DNA of 64,000 bases from Cyclobacterium qasimii M12-11B (GTDB lineage: Bacteria > Bacteroidota > Bacteroidia > Cytophagales > Cyclobacteriaceae): the NCBI RefSeq assembly GCF_000427295.1, contig NZ_ATNM01000003.1, positions 43,351 through 107,350 of the forward strand, given 5' to 3'. A program made the position numbers and the translations under genes. Every line of letters starts with the position of its first letter. Position 1 is the stretch's first letter. This document shows positions 46,277 to 57,318 of the stretch, in pieces. A model generated the notes under the pieces. The model made no database searches and was not told where the DNA came from. It worked only from the letters and a program-made list of their open reading frames with translations.

Positions 46277-49075
46277 TTAGAACGCCAGTAAGTGACCCGG
46301 TTTTGATGTCATTTTCTTAATTGGCGGAGCAAATTGCGTAAGCTTAATACCCTTAATTGCGGCCATGTATTCTTCCATCGTAGGTGTTCTTCCTAAAATA
46401 GAAGAAAGAACAACAACAGGTGTTGACGCCAATAATGATTCCCCTTTCTTACGATCAGAATCTTTTACTACTCTACCTTGAAATAAACGGGTAGAAGTTG
46501 CCATAACGGTATCTCCTTTTTCCGCTTTCTCTTGGTTACCCATACATAGGTTACAACCAGGACGTTCGAGATACAATATATTGTCATATTCCGTACGTGC
46601 TACACCTTTAGGCGCTGAATCATCAAATTCAAAACCAGAATATTTTTGCAAAATTTCCCAATCTCCTTCTTCCTTCAATTCATCAATAATGTTATAAGTC
46701 GGAGCTGTCACTACCAAAGGAGCTTTAAACTCAACTTTCCCTGAATATTCTTCCAGGTTTTTCAACATCTTGGCAACAATCTTAATGTCACCTTTATGTA
46801 CCATACAAGAACCTATAAAACCTAGGTCTATGTGTTTATTTCCTCCATAGAAAGAAAGTTCACGAATGGTGTCGTGCGTATAACGTTTTGATACATCTTC
46901 ATTGTTAACATCCGGATCTGCAATCATTGGTTCATCAATGACATCTAAATCTACCACAAATTCTGCGTGGTATTTTGCGTTTTCGTCTGGAGTTAATGGT
47001 GGTTTTTCACCTGATTGGATATCAGCTATTCTCTTATTGGCTTTATCGATAAGACCTTGGAGAACTTGATTATCATTGTCCATTCCCTTGTCGATCATTA
47101 TTTTAATTCGACCTTTGGCAATGTTTAGGGATTCGATCAAGGTATCATCTTGAGAAATACAGATAGAAGCTTTCGCTTTCATTTCTGCTGTCCAATCTGT
47201 AAAAGTAAAGGCTTGATCTGCAAGAAGTGTCCCGATATGGACTTCAATAATTCTTCCTTGAAAAACATTTTCGCCATTAAATTTCTTCAGCATTTGATAT
47301 TGCGTAGCATGCACAACATCACGGAAATCCATATGGTCTTTCATTTTACCCTTGAAGGTAACCTTAACCGATTCTGGGATAGGCATAGAAGCCTCACCTG
47401 TAGCCAGTGCTAAAGCAACTGTTCCTGAGTCTGCACCAAAAGCTACGCCTTTAGACATCCTTGTGTGAGAATCTCCTCCTATAATTATAGCCCAATCATC
47501 AACAGTAAGGTCATTCAATACTTTATGGATAACATCCGTCATTGGCAGATATTTATGCTCTGGATCGCGAGCAGTAATAAGGCCAAAGTCATTCATGAAC
47601 TTCATTAATTTGGGGATGTTTTCTTGCGATTTTTTATCCCAAACAGAAGCTGTATGACAACCCGATTGATATCCAGCATCTACTATTGGAGAAATGACAG
47701 TTGCAGCCATCATTTCTAATTCTTGAGAAGTCATCAAACCTGTTGTGTCTTGCGAGCCAACAATATTTACTTCTACCCGAACATAAGAACCTGCATGAAG
47801 TGTGGCACCAGAGGTACCTACAGCATTTTTATTAAAAATTTTCTCTACAGCAGTAAGTCCTTGGTTTTCTATAGAAATTTCTTTCGAAGGTGCATAAACA
47901 GTCAATACATCTATTCCGAGTGTTTTTGAAGCAAAAGCTTGTAATTTTTTCCCAAAAACAATGGCGTAAGAACCTCCAGCTTTCATGAACTCCATTTTTT
48001 GAGGAGTAAAGGCGGAAGAAATATCCATTATTTCCTTTTCGCCATCATAGAGCTTCTTTGTTTTGGTATTGATGGTAAGAACAGTACCTGTAGCTACAGA
48101 ATAGATTTGCTCCAAAATAGGATCTCCATTTTCATCAAGGACAAGGTTCCCTTCTGCGTCGTATTTCTTTTTCCAGTTTTGTAAATCTAGCCCAATACCA
48201 CCTGTAACACCAACGGTTGTAAGGAATATTGGCGATATACCATTAGTACCTGCAACTACTGGTGCAATATTTATGAATGGTATGTATTCACTTGCTTTCC
48301 TACCAATCCATAGTGCCACATTGTTTACACCGGACATTCTAGAAGAACCTACACCCATTGTGCCTTTTTCAGCAATTAACATCACTCGTTTGTCAGGATG
48401 TTCTGCTTGAAGTGCTAACAATTCTTTCTGCTGTTCTTTATTATGCTCAAACATACATTGACCATGTAGTTCACGATCAGATCTTGAATGCGCATCACCA
48501 CCTGGAGACAGTAGATCAGTTGAGATATCACCTACACCTGCAACGAAAGTAACAAGCTTAATTTCCTCAGGAGGCTCAGGAAGTTTGGTGAAAAATTCTG
48601 CCTTGGCATAACTTTCTATTATGTCTTTAGCAATAGCATTGCCATCTTTAAATGCTTCTTCTAAACGATTAGTGTCTGCTTCATAAAGGAAAACTTGCGT
48701 TTTAAGCACTTTAGCAGCTTCTTCAGCTTTAGAAACATCCTCACCTAAAGCAACATCTAATAGTACTTCTATAGAGGGACCACCTTTCATGTGGGACAAT
48801 TGCTCTAAGGCAGAAGCTGGTGAAATCTCGTCTAATACGCTTTCACCAAGAATAATTTCCTTTAAAAACTTGGCTTTAACAACAGCTGCACTGGTAGTAC
48901 CCGGTAAGACATTGTAAATAAAGAAGTTAATGGATTGTTTTCTATGAATGTGCTGTAAGTCTTTAATCTGTGTTATGATTTCACTTAATAATTCAGCATC
49001 ATCAATTGGTTTTGGTTGAAGATCTTGAATTTTTCTCTCTTCAATTTCTTTAAGGTATTCGCTATATCTGCTCAT
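46277..49075 (-). CDS. acnB: Aconitate hydratase B (bifunctional aconitase/2-methylisocitrate dehydratase)
   Basis: A 932-residue AcnB-type aconitase. The N-terminal HEAT-like and swivel domains (residues 1 to about 350, with MLIAEKGTMGVGSSRMSGVN) precede the catalytic part. Fe-S ligand motifs are visible as GCHTASVW and the closely spaced CNLCMGNQEKAEKG near the end. The motif IIGGDSHTRMSKGVAFGADS is the substrate-binding block. It interconverts citrate and isocitrate in the TCA cycle and may also act in the methylcitrate route. The frame is intact. It is monocistronic with its own terminator. Confidence 0.95.
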   Translation of the reverse strand: MSRYSEYLKEIEERKIQDLQPKPIDDAELLSEIITQIKDLQHIHRKQSINFFIYNVLPGTTSAAVVKAKFLKEIILGESVLDEISPASALEQLSHMKGGPSIEVLLDVALGEDVSKAEEAAKVLKTQVFLYEADTNRLEEAFKDGNAIAKDIIESYAKAEFFTKLPEPPEEIKLVTFVAGVGDISTDLLSPGGDAHSRSDRELHGQCMFEHNKEQQKELLALQAEHPDKRVMLIAEKGTMGVGSSRMSGVNNVALWIGRKASEYIPFINIAPVVAGTNGISPIFLTTVGVTGGIGLDLQNWKKKYDAEGNLVLDENGDPILEQIYSVATGTVLTINTKTKKLYDGEKEIMDISSAFTPQKMEFMKAGGSYAIVFGKKLQAFASKTLGIDVLTVYAPSKEISIENQGLTAVEKIFNKNAVGTSGATLHAGSYVRVEVNIVGSQDTTGLMTSQELEMMAATVISPIVDAGYQSGCHTASVWDKKSQENIPKLMKFMNDFGLITARDPEHKYLPMTDVIHKVLNDLTVDDWAIIIGGDSHTRMSKGVAFGADSGTVALALATGEASMPIPESVKVTFKGKMKDHMDFRDVVHATQYQMLKKFNGENVFQGRIIEVHIGTLLADQAFTFTDWTAEMKAKASICISQDDTLIESLNIAKGRIKIMIDKGMDNDNQVLQGLIDKANKRIADIQSGEKPPLTPDENAKYHAEFVVDLDVIDEPMIADPDVNNEDVSKRYTHDTIRELSFYGGNKHIDLGFIGSCMVHKGDIKIVAKMLKNLEEYSGKVEFKAPLVVTAPTYNIIDELKEEGDWEILQKYSGFEFDDSAPKGVARTEYDNILYLERPGCNLCMGNQEKAEKGDTVMATSTRLFQGRVVKDSDRKKGESLLASTPVVVLSSILGRTPTMEEYMAAIKGIKLTQFAPPIKKMTSKPGHLLAF

Positions 49076-49444
49076 AAATTCTAGTTCTATTTGTAAAGTT
49101 AAAAATTAAACTCTTTTATATAGGCTAATAGGTACCATATTTTTTTAAAAAAAATGTTTAAATCTTGATTGGACTTGAATAATGAGGGCTATCATTCGGC
49201 TTTCAGTGAGATAGTTTAATGTATTGTTCTTCCAAATTCTTCAATAAAACCCCATCCCCAAATAGGGCAAAGCACAATTTATTCCTAAATCATATTCAGT
49301 TACAGAAAACCCTTCAGTGCATCATTTCAGCTAACCCTACAAAGGGTTCGTCGTAATTGAAATTTCAGGTCAAGTGAGGTTACACAAAAAAAGGCCACTG
49401 TAACAGTGGCCTTTTCATATAATAAAAGAATGTTTTTCTAATCG
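49076..49444. other. Intergenic region between acnB and ppc
   Basis: About 370 bases with the acnB promoter on its left side and the ppc terminator at 49390 on its right. Otherwise AT-rich and gene-free. Confidence 0.4.
49390..49414 (-). terminator. Terminator of ppc
   Basis: AAAGGCCACTG (49390-49400) and CAGTGGCCTTT (49404-49414) form a perfect 11-bp stem with a TAA loop. On the minus strand it continues into further T's (the A-run at 49386-49389). It lies 30 bases past the ppc stop. Confidence 0.9.
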
Positions 49445-52003
49445 TTAAGCAGCATTTCTTGCGGCATTAATGATTCCAAACATGGTTCTTAAAATCAGGT
49501 TTTGTAAAGCCCTGTCTTCTTTTCCAGTATCTAATATGGTCTGAATGGCATATTGCTGGATGGTGATCAATGGCAAAACAATCCTTTCCCTAATGGCAAT
49601 GGATTCTTTACTTACCGGACTGTCCTCCAATAAAGTCCCCATACCTGCTACAGCTAGAATTTTATCATATGACCTTTGGTATTCACCATACATCAACTCC
49701 CAAAAACCTCCGTATACAGGATCTTCCTTAAGGTAGGCTGTTGCTGGGTAGAATGCCTTGGCAAGAGACTGCATAGAGTTACCGAGTAGTGAGCGGAAAA
49801 ACAAAGAGTCTTTGTAAAGTTGCTGCACTTCTCCTAACCTGCCTTCTTTCTCAAGCTCTTCAATGGCCTTACCTACACCATAGAAACCAGGGATATTTTG
49901 TTTCATTTGAGCCCAAGCACCCACAAATGGAATCGCTCTTAAATCCTCAAACTTCATGCTACCACCTTTACTCCTTTTAACTGGCCTTGACCCAATATTG
50001 GTCATTCCAAAGAATTTCAAAGGGGTTACTTTTTCCAAATAAGGAACAAACTGAGGATGATTTTTAAGCTCCTTGTAAGCATTATAGCTTATGTCTGCCA
50101 TCTCATCAATGAGAGACTTTTGTTTCTCAGTCAGACTGTTTTCACTCGATGGATACAAATGACTTTCCATCCCAGCACTTAACAATTGTTCCAGGTTGTA
50201 GGAGCAACTTACTGGTTTGCCATAATTGGCACTAATGGTTTGTCCCTGTATCGTGATTTGAATCTCACGGTTTTCCACATTTGGTCCGAGTGAAGCATAG
50301 AAGTTATGGGTATTCCCACCACCTCTGGCAGGTGGTCCACCTCTCCCATCAAAGAAGACAACATCTATCCCATCCTGTCTGGCTACTTTCGTCAGCTCCT
50401 CCTTGGCCCTGAGTATAGACCAGTTGGCTCTTATATAACCTCCATCTTTGGTTCCATCAGAAAAGCCCAGCATAATAGATTGCTTATTGCCTCGCTTACG
50501 CAGGTGTTCTCTGTAGATTTTGTTGTTATAAAGGGCCTCCATGACGCCATGGGCAGCAGCTAAATCATCAATGGTCTCAAATAATGGTACAATGTCGAGT
50601 AAAAGATCGCCACCATTCGATAACAATAATTTATTCAACTGAAAAACTTCCAAAACATGCAGTAAAGACTGGTTGTTGGAAATAATGTACCTGTGGCACC
50701 CCATCGGTCCATTGTTTTTCTGAATATAAGCTATGGAGGATATGCTTTCAAGCATCTCTCTATGAAAAGGATCTTCCATAGAACTAATTTCTGGCAATTG
50801 CTCTACAGAAAGAATTTTTTGGATTTTTGAATCCTCATCACCTTTATGGTAAGCCTCTAAAGCTGCTTCTCCATCATTTTTAGTGATAAGGGCATCCCAA
50901 AGGTCATCATGTTTCCTGCTGTCCTGTCTTACGTCCATACTGGCAAAATGAAAGCCAAAAACCCTCACTTTTAGTATGAACTCATCCAACAACTCCAGGG
51001 ACAAGCCACCATGTTCTTCAATTATACCTTTTCTTGCGGCATACAAAACTTCAAGCAATTCATCTTTAGATTTAAAGACTTCACCACTACCTTCACCTCT
51101 AAATAAGGTATTGTAAATACCCTTTTCAGCTTTGATCAGATAACTTTCCACATTATGAAAAGTTAATCTCCGTCTGACTTTTCGGATATCTCTATAGTAA
51201 CATTTTAGAATACTGTTTTGAAGCTTATCTGCTACCTTTTTTGTTATTTCATGGGTAACAAAAGGATTCCCATCCCTGTCACCACCTGGCCAAAAGCCTA
51301 CTTTCAGCAAGTTGGGGTTTTCCCAATCATGAAGTGGTATATTCAACTGGTTAAGGATGCGAATCATGATATCCGATATACTCGGGTAGAACACATATTC
51401 CAAAAACCAGGTTAAGCTTACCGCCTCTTCATAAGGAGAAGGTTTCTCTTTATTAATAAAAGCAGTTTTACCAAGTTGGCGAAGTAAAAGATCAACATCA
51501 CCCAAGTCATTTTTCCTTATGGCTTGTTCCAGGTCAGTAATAATGGCCAGTACATTGCCAGGATAGAATTGTGTAGGATGAGCGGTTAAAGTCAATCGAA
51601 CAGAAAAGGTTTTTAGCTTTTCTATGAGTTCTTCTTTTTTATGATCGTTTTCTGCCCTAGCAATCAATGCCGTCATGGTACCTTTACCTTTGATGTCATT
51701 GAATTTTTCGAAAGAAGCATCTTCTATCGAATCAAATAAAACAACCTGACGCTCGATATACTGGACCATTTTGAAAAGGAGGTCATGCCTTTCTTCTTCG
51801 GATTTATCCGTCATTAACTCCTCAAAGAATTGACGGATTATCTCTTTTGGCGTTTTATTTTTTTGAAACCCACTTTGGCATGCCTCAGATAAGATAGGCA
51901 ATAGTGTGCCTGTTCTGTATATTTGGTCAAAGGGCAGGTCTAAAAACAGACTGTTATAAATCGTGAAACGCTTTGCGACTTCAGTCTCGTAGATGTTTGC
52001 CAT
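49445..52003 (-). CDS. ppc: Phosphoenolpyruvate carboxylase
   Basis: An 852-residue PEP carboxylase that makes oxaloacetate from PEP and bicarbonate to refill the TCA cycle. The catalytic His142 lies in LTLTAHPTQF. FWPGGDRDGNPFVTHE and FHFASMDVRQDS are also conserved. MLGFSDGTKDGGYIRANW and FFDGRGGPPARGGGNTH cover the active-site loops; the latter is the Bacteroidota form of the canonical HGRGG...GRGG loop. The C-terminus is INAARNAA instead of the usual ending RNTG. The frame is intact. It has its own terminator and a divergent neighbour (mrpA). Confidence 0.94.
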   Translation of the reverse strand: MANIYETEVAKRFTIYNSLFLDLPFDQIYRTGTLLPILSEACQSGFQKNKTPKEIIRQFFEELMTDKSEEERHDLLFKMVQYIERQVVLFDSIEDASFEKFNDIKGKGTMTALIARAENDHKKEELIEKLKTFSVRLTLTAHPTQFYPGNVLAIITDLEQAIRKNDLGDVDLLLRQLGKTAFINKEKPSPYEEAVSLTWFLEYVFYPSISDIMIRILNQLNIPLHDWENPNLLKVGFWPGGDRDGNPFVTHEITKKVADKLQNSILKCYYRDIRKVRRRLTFHNVESYLIKAEKGIYNTLFRGEGSGEVFKSKDELLEVLYAARKGIIEEHGGLSLELLDEFILKVRVFGFHFASMDVRQDSRKHDDLWDALITKNDGEAALEAYHKGDEDSKIQKILSVEQLPEISSMEDPFHREMLESISSIAYIQKNNGPMGCHRYIISNNQSLLHVLEVFQLNKLLLSNGGDLLLDIVPLFETIDDLAAAHGVMEALYNNKIYREHLRKRGNKQSIMLGFSDGTKDGGYIRANWSILRAKEELTKVARQDGIDVVFFDGRGGPPARGGGNTHNFYASLGPNVENREIQITIQGQTISANYGKPVSCSYNLEQLLSAGMESHLYPSSENSLTEKQKSLIDEMADISYNAYKELKNHPQFVPYLEKVTPLKFFGMTNIGSRPVKRSKGGSMKFEDLRAIPFVGAWAQMKQNIPGFYGVGKAIEELEKEGRLGEVQQLYKDSLFFRSLLGNSMQSLAKAFYPATAYLKEDPVYGGFWELMYGEYQRSYDKILAVAGMGTLLEDSPVSKESIAIRERIVLPLITIQQYAIQTILDTGKEDRALQNLILRTMFGIINAARNAA

Positions 52004-52246
52004 GGTTGAAAAGGTTAAATTTATTCTTTGCTATATCTCAAAAATGCACATTTTTTTGTTTCTATGCATCAAAACTCTGGTATAATTTCGCTACTAATTG
52101 CCTCACTTAATATATTTTGCTTACAATCAGTGGCTTATTAAAGTTTCCAACTAACCATTGATGTAAAGGACAATATAAGACCTGTCTAATCACATTATTT
52201 TTCGTATTTTAGGCTTTCGTTAAACAAACTCGTTAAATAATCGCTG

Positions 52247-54553
52247 ATGTTGATTGCTGTAATTTCGGGATTTATTTTTGCTTTAGTAATCCCACTGATC
52301 ATGGGCTGGCTGAAGCCTAAATCTACCATTTGGGCTGCTATTCTGCCACTTTCCATTTTTGGGTTTTTCCTTTCAAAACTGCCGTTAATATTAGCAGGAG
52401 AAACTTTAAAGATTAGTTACCAATGGGTTCCGTCCATAGGTGTAAACCTGGACCTTTACCTTGATGGGTTGTCCTACCTTTTTGTTTTACTGATCAGTGG
52501 AATTGGTACCCTGGTATTTATTTACACTTCAGCCTACCTTAAAGGACACCATTACCTGGACAGGTTCTATGGCTACCTTTCCATGTTTATGGCTTCCATG
52601 CTTGGATTGGTATTATCAGACAATATTTATACCCTTTTTATATTCTGGGAACTTACTAGTATCAGTTCTTTCTTTTTGATCGGCTTTAATAATGACAATC
52701 CTGATTCCAGAAAATCAGCCATAACAGCTTTGGCAGTGACAGGCATTGGCGGGTTGTTTTTGATGGCAGCAATGGTCGGTCTGGGTCAAATTACAGATGT
52801 CTATCAAATATCTGCTCTTGCACCTCTAGCGGAATCCATTCAATCCAACAGCCTATATGGTTGGGTATTGTTCTTCTTATTTATTGCCGCATTTACTAAA
52901 TCTGCTCAATTCCCATTTCATTTCTGGTTGCCAGGAGCAATGAAAGCCCCTACGCCTGTGTCCACTTACCTGCATTCAGCAACGATGGTGAAAGCAGGGA
53001 TCTATTTATTGGCCAGGTTTACACCAATTTTGGGAAACCATGAATGGTGGAACAGTACACTTATTATAGTTGGTGCCATTACCATGACTTATGCAGCTAT
53101 TCACTCATTATTCAGGTTGGATCTTAAGGGAATATTGGCCTATTCCACCATTTCGGCGCTTGGTATATTGGTTTTTCTAATTGGTCTCGGCACAGAAGAG
53201 GCTTTGCTAGCTGCTTCCGTCTTTATTTTAGTTCACGCCTTATATAAGGCAACGCTATTTTTGGTCACAGGCATTATTGACCATGAAACTGGCACCAGAG
53301 ATATTCGACAACTCGGGGGGTTAAACAAAGTCATGCTTCCTGTCGGAATTGCTGCCATGCTCGCAGCCATATCCAATGCAGGAATACCTCCCTCCTTCGG
53401 TTTCGTTGGTAAAGATTTAATTTACGATGCCACCCTTGGGATGGGTGATATCGCCTGGCTGCTCACCGGCCTGGCGATCTTCACCAATGTTGCCTTATTA
53501 TTTGCAGGGTTTTTGGCAGGTATAAAACCATTTGTTGGCAAGCTGCCAGAGAAATTCGAGAAACTTCATCTTCCAAGCCCTGCCATGTACATCCCGCCTT
53601 TACTTCTAGGGGTATTGGGTATCGTCTTTGGGCTTGCTCCAGGACTAATCGAAGGAAGTATCATAAAACCTACCGTTCAGGCAATTACCGGAGCTACTCC
53701 TGATTTTCATTTGAAATTATGGCATGGCTTTAACCTGATCTTGTTATTAAGCGCCATTACCATTGGCTCAGGTACCACTTTGTATTTTCTTTTAAAGCCT
53801 TCCGAAGGATTGCTTGCGAAAGTGACCCGATTTGAAAAGATTTCTCCACAATCAATCATTACTAACCTAGCCAATGGCTTTGTTGGGTTTAGTAGAAATT
53901 GGACCAAGTTTTTCCAAAATGGTTATTTAAGGTTTTACCTGATCACCATTCTTTCCTTTTTATGCATCTTACTGGGGTATCGTTTCTTCACAGGTGTAGA
54001 GTTGTATATAGATACGGCAAAACTCACTGAAGTATCCTTTTATGAGGCAATCGTAATCATCATAATGGCTACAGCCATTTTCTTTACTGTCTTTTCTAAA
54101 TCAAGGCTCACCGCAGTGGCTTCATTAGGTGTCGTTGGCTATTCCTTTTGCATGATATTCTTATTCTATTCTGCACCGGATCTGGCCATGACTCAGTTTT
54201 CGATAGACACCTTGACAGTGATCTTGTTTGTTTTGGTTTTATACAACCTCCCCAGGTACCTTGTTCTTCCCGACAACAATGACAAAATAAGGGATGGATT
54301 GTTGGCGCTTGTATTTGGTGCGCTCATCAGTGTATTGACATTAGAGGTGATGAACGAATCCGTTACCAAAGAGATCAGTGAGTATTATGCGAAGAACGCC
54401 TATATTCTTGGGAAAGGTAAAAATGTTGTCAATGTGATCCTAGTTGACTTTAGAGGCTTTGATACCATAGTGGAAATCACCGTATTGACTATTGCTGCCA
54501 TTGGCGTATTTGGCCTTTTAAAACTCCATCTTAAAAGTACTGAAAAAGAATAA
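52247..54553 (+). CDS. mrpA: Na+/H+ antiporter subunit A (MrpA/MnhA)
   Basis: A 768-residue polytopic membrane protein, first gene of a complete Mrp operon. The NuoL-like antiporter core carries conserved charged residues in membrane (FWELTSISSFFLIGF, FPFHFWLPGAMKAPTPVS, YLHSATMVKAGIY). The C-terminal extension (after about 570) corresponds to the MrpA-specific DUF4040/MbhE-like part (FYSAPDLAMTQFSIDTLTV). With subunits B-G it forms the hetero-oligomeric Na+(Li+/K+)/H+ antiporter of the inner membrane. Only two bases separate it from mrpB. Confidence 0.94.
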   Translation: MLIAVISGFIFALVIPLIMGWLKPKSTIWAAILPLSIFGFFLSKLPLILAGETLKISYQWVPSIGVNLDLYLDGLSYLFVLLISGIGTLVFIYTSAYLKGHHYLDRFYGYLSMFMASMLGLVLSDNIYTLFIFWELTSISSFFLIGFNNDNPDSRKSAITALAVTGIGGLFLMAAMVGLGQITDVYQISALAPLAESIQSNSLYGWVLFFLFIAAFTKSAQFPFHFWLPGAMKAPTPVSTYLHSATMVKAGIYLLARFTPILGNHEWWNSTLIIVGAITMTYAAIHSLFRLDLKGILAYSTISALGILVFLIGLGTEEALLAASVFILVHALYKATLFLVTGIIDHETGTRDIRQLGGLNKVMLPVGIAAMLAAISNAGIPPSFGFVGKDLIYDATLGMGDIAWLLTGLAIFTNVALLFAGFLAGIKPFVGKLPEKFEKLHLPSPAMYIPPLLLGVLGIVFGLAPGLIEGSIIKPTVQAITGATPDFHLKLWHGFNLILLLSAITIGSGTTLYFLLKPSEGLLAKVTRFEKISPQSIITNLANGFVGFSRNWTKFFQNGYLRFYLITILSFLCILLGYRFFTGVELYIDTAKLTEVSFYEAIVIIIMATAIFFTVFSKSRLTAVASLGVVGYSFCMIFLFYSAPDLAMTQFSIDTLTVILFVLVLYNLPRYLVLPDNNDKIRDGLLALVFGALISVLTLEVMNESVTKEISEYYAKNAYILGKGKNVVNVILVDFRGFDTIVEITVLTIAAIGVFGLLKLHLKSTEKE

Positions 54554-54555
54554 TT

Positions 54556-54966
54556 ATGAAAACCATCATATTCAAGACTGCCTCGGTATACTTGCTTCCT
54601 TTATTATTACTCTTTTCCATCTTTATATTATTGCGTGGGCATTATCTTCCAGGCGGTGGTTTTGTTGGAGGTCTGATGGCATCTATTGCTTTCGTGATCC
54701 ATTCATTTGCCAATGGAATAGAGAAAACTAAAAACATCATGTCCATTCACCCTGGTTTCTTGATGCCAGTCGGGTTGCTCCTGGCCCTGGCCTCTGGTGC
54801 TTTGCCCCTGTTTTTTGGCGAATCATTTATGACCGGTCTCTGGATGGAAAATGCTGTTCCGGTAATCGGATCAGTTGGTACCGCCTTGTTCTTCGACACT
54901 GGTGTTTACCTTGTTGTTATTGGTGTCACCCTCACCATTATTTTCACCATATCAGAAGGTTTATAG
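54556..54966 (+). CDS. mrpB: Na+/H+ antiporter subunit B (MrpB/MnhB)
   Basis: 136 residues with four hydrophobic helices and the family motif [20 protein letters not shown], followed by a helix ending [10 protein letters not shown]. It is encoded separately rather than fused to MrpA. One base separates its stop from the mrpC start. Confidence 0.93.
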   Translation: MKTIIFKTASVYLLPLLLLFSIFILLRGHYLPGGGFVGGLMASIAFVIHSFANGIEKTKNIMSIHPGFLMPVGLLLALASGALPLFFGESFMTGLWMENAVPVIGSVGTALFFDTGVYLVVIGVTLTIIFTISEGL

Positions 54967-54967
54967 T

Positions 54968-55321
54968 ATGGAAATTTTATTGGTAATAATTATAGGACTC
55001 CTATATGCCGCCGGCATCTACATGATGCTTAGAAGAAGTTTGGTTAAGCTGATTATCGGCTTAATTTTACTGGGAAATGGAGCCAATTTATTGATCTTTT
55101 TATTAGGAAAAATAGTTAAAGGAAAGCCTCCTATTATCGGAGCTTCAGAAAAGATGCTGGGAGAAATATATGCCGATCCGGTACCTCAGGCACTTATCCT
55201 TACCGCCATAGTAATTAGTTTTGGACTACAGGCTTTTGCCATTATTTTAATCAAGCGTGCCTATAAAGTGGTTAAAACGGATGACCTGGACGAAATGAAC
55301 GCAACCGACGAAGACTTATGA
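54968..55321 (+). CDS. mrpC: Na+/H+ antiporter subunit C (MrpC/MnhC)
   Basis: 117 residues from ATG 54968, a NuoK-like subunit with three transmembrane helices ([40 protein letters not shown], and [20 protein letters not shown]). The longer in-frame start at 54875 is rejected because it would overlap mrpB heavily. The stop overlaps the mrpD start in ATGA. Confidence 0.92.
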   Translation: MEILLVIIIGLLYAAGIYMMLRRSLVKLIIGLILLGNGANLLIFLLGKIVKGKPPIIGASEKMLGEIYADPVPQALILTAIVISFGLQAFAIILIKRAYKVVKTDDLDEMNATDEDL

Positions 55322-56826
55322 ACAACCCCTACATTGTTTTACCGGTAATTTTACAGCTCTTCATCGCAATATTGCTGATGTTTTCTTGGAGCAGTAAGAA
55401 TATTCAAAAGCTAATTTCTGTAACCGGATCTTTAATAGCTCTCGTAATAAGCTTGTTACTCCTTATAAAAGTGGACAATGAAGGCATTCAGATCATGCAA
55501 GCAGGCGGATGGGAAGCCCCCTTTGGGATTACTTTTGTAGCCGATACATTTAGTGCTCTTCTTGTATTGCTTACAGCTATTGCTGGTCTGGCTGTCAGCG
55601 TTTATTCTGTTGGCAGTGTAAGAAACGCTCGTATCAAATTCGGGTATTTCCCAATCTTTCACCTACTTATAATGGGATTAAGTGGTGCTTTCCTTACAGG
55701 GGATATATTCAATCTTTATGTTTGGTTTGAGATCATCATTATCTCCTCCTTTGTGCTGCTTACCCTCGGTGGTGAAAAGGCCCAAATAGAAGGTGCCATA
55801 AAATATGTCACCATGAACCTACTGGCCTCGGTCATTTTCCTTACAGCCATCGCTATACTGTATGGTTTGACGGGGAGTTTGAACATGGCCGATCTTTCTC
55901 TTCGGGTGGCAGAAATAGAAAACAGGGGTTTGGTCAATGTAACAGCAATTCTATTCCTTGTTGGGTTTGGAATTAAATCAGCAGTGTTCCCACTCTATTT
56001 TTGGTTACCTGCTTCCTACCATACCCCACCGCCAGCCATTTCAGCTATCTTTGGTGGCTTACTCACCAAGGTAGGTGTATATGCCATGCTTCGGGTATTT
56101 ACCTTGATTTTCATCCCTGACACTTTCCTTTCCACAGTGATCATGGTCATTGCAATCTTCACCATCCTATCTGGAGGGATTGGGGCATTGATTCAAAATA
56201 ATATTCGAAAAGTCTTTAGTTACCTCATCATTTGCCACATCGGTTTTATGCTCGCGGGATTGGGTGTATACAGCACCCTAGCCATTGCAGGTGCCATATT
56301 TTATCTGGTACATGACATCATTGTTAAGACCAACCTTTTTATGGTAAGTGGCTTAATTTTCAAATTCAAGGGTACCTATTCCATGCGTTTACTTGGAGGC
56401 TTTTATAAAGAGCATCCAAAGATGAGTCTGTTGATGGCTATTCCTCTCTTTTCATTGGTAGGTATACCTCCATTATCAGGTTTTTGGGGCAAACTCTTAA
56501 TGATTCAGGGAGCCATCGATCAATCAAATATGTTAGTGGTGTTTTTCATAATCTTGGGAAGTTTCCTTACCTTATTCATTATAGCCCGCTTGTGGTCAGA
56601 GGTTTTCTGGAAGGATGGTCCTGAGTTGCCAGAGAAAAAACACATTAAATATTACAATGCTTTAAAACCTCTGAAAAGAAAAGCAATGGTAGGCTCTATC
56701 GTTTTCCTTTCTCTAATTTCTTTGGGTATAGGTTTTGGAGCAGAATGGGTAATGCGATTATCAATAAAAATTGCGGAGAACCTAATGGATCCTACCCTAT
56801 ATATTCAAGCAGTTTTGGGCAATTAA
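55318..56826 (+). CDS. mrpD: Na+/H+ antiporter subunit D (MrpD/MnhD)
   Basis: 502 residues, NuoN/NuoM-like with about 14 helices. Conserved blocks are the ion-path [40 protein letters not shown] and [19 protein letters not shown]. It is a second proton-translocating core beside MrpA. A four-base overlap with mrpC suggests translational coupling. Confidence 0.93.
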   Translation: MNNPYIVLPVILQLFIAILLMFSWSSKNIQKLISVTGSLIALVISLLLLIKVDNEGIQIMQAGGWEAPFGITFVADTFSALLVLLTAIAGLAVSVYSVGSVRNARIKFGYFPIFHLLIMGLSGAFLTGDIFNLYVWFEIIIISSFVLLTLGGEKAQIEGAIKYVTMNLLASVIFLTAIAILYGLTGSLNMADLSLRVAEIENRGLVNVTAILFLVGFGIKSAVFPLYFWLPASYHTPPPAISAIFGGLLTKVGVYAMLRVFTLIFIPDTFLSTVIMVIAIFTILSGGIGALIQNNIRKVFSYLIICHIGFMLAGLGVYSTLAIAGAIFYLVHDIIVKTNLFMVSGLIFKFKGTYSMRLLGGFYKEHPKMSLLMAIPLFSLVGIPPLSGFWGKLLMIQGAIDQSNMLVVFFIILGSFLTLFIIARLWSEVFWKDGPELPEKKHIKYYNALKPLKRKAMVGSIVFLSLISLGIGFGAEWVMRLSIKIAENLMDPTLYIQAVLGN

Positions 56827-56838
56827 TTCAATAGAAAA

Positions 56839-57318
56839 ATGATAAAAACCAGGTTTCTTAGTAACCTATTGCTTTCCTTTATCTGGCTCGCAGTGACAGG
56901 TACTTTCTCTTTTGTTAATTTCGTATTTGGTTTTGCGTTAAGCTTTTTTCTGCTTTGGCTTATTTCCAGGGACGAGCAAAATAACCGTTACCTCTCCAGA
57001 GGGCCAAAGCTTGTAGCTTTTATCTTTTTCTTCTTGTATGAATTGGTTAAAGCCAACTTACAGGTTGCTTACGATGTGATTACACCCAGTTATTTTATGA
57101 AACCTGGAATCATAAAGATTCCTCTAGATGCCAAAACTGATGTGGAAATCACTTTATTGGCCAACCTCATAACGCTGACACCTGGCACACTTAGTCTTGA
57201 TGTTTCTGATGACCGAAAAGTGCTTTACGTACATGCCATGTATGTAAAAGATAAAGAAGCCTTTATTGCTGATATAAAAAATGGATTTGAACGTAAACTT
57301 TTGGAGATATTGAGATGA
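56839..57318 (+). CDS. mrpE: Na+/H+ antiporter subunit E (MrpE/MnhE)
   Basis: 159 residues with two N-terminal hydrophobic segments and a soluble C-terminal part containing the family stretch [20 protein letters not shown]. It starts 12 bases after mrpD and its stop overlaps mrpF by four bases. Confidence 0.92.
   Translation: MIKTRFLSNLLLSFIWLAVTGTFSFVNFVFGFALSFFLLWLISRDEQNNRYLSRGPKLVAFIFFFLYELVKANLQVAYDVITPSYFMKPGIIKIPLDAKTDVEITLLANLITLTPGTLSLDVSDDRKVLYVHAMYVKDKEAFIADIKNGFERKLLEILR

Noticed and set aside
54875..55321. Longer mrpC beginning inside mrpB
   Set aside because: It would overlap mrpB by about 90 bases and add a non-family N-terminus; ATG 54968 gives the standard NuoK-like start.
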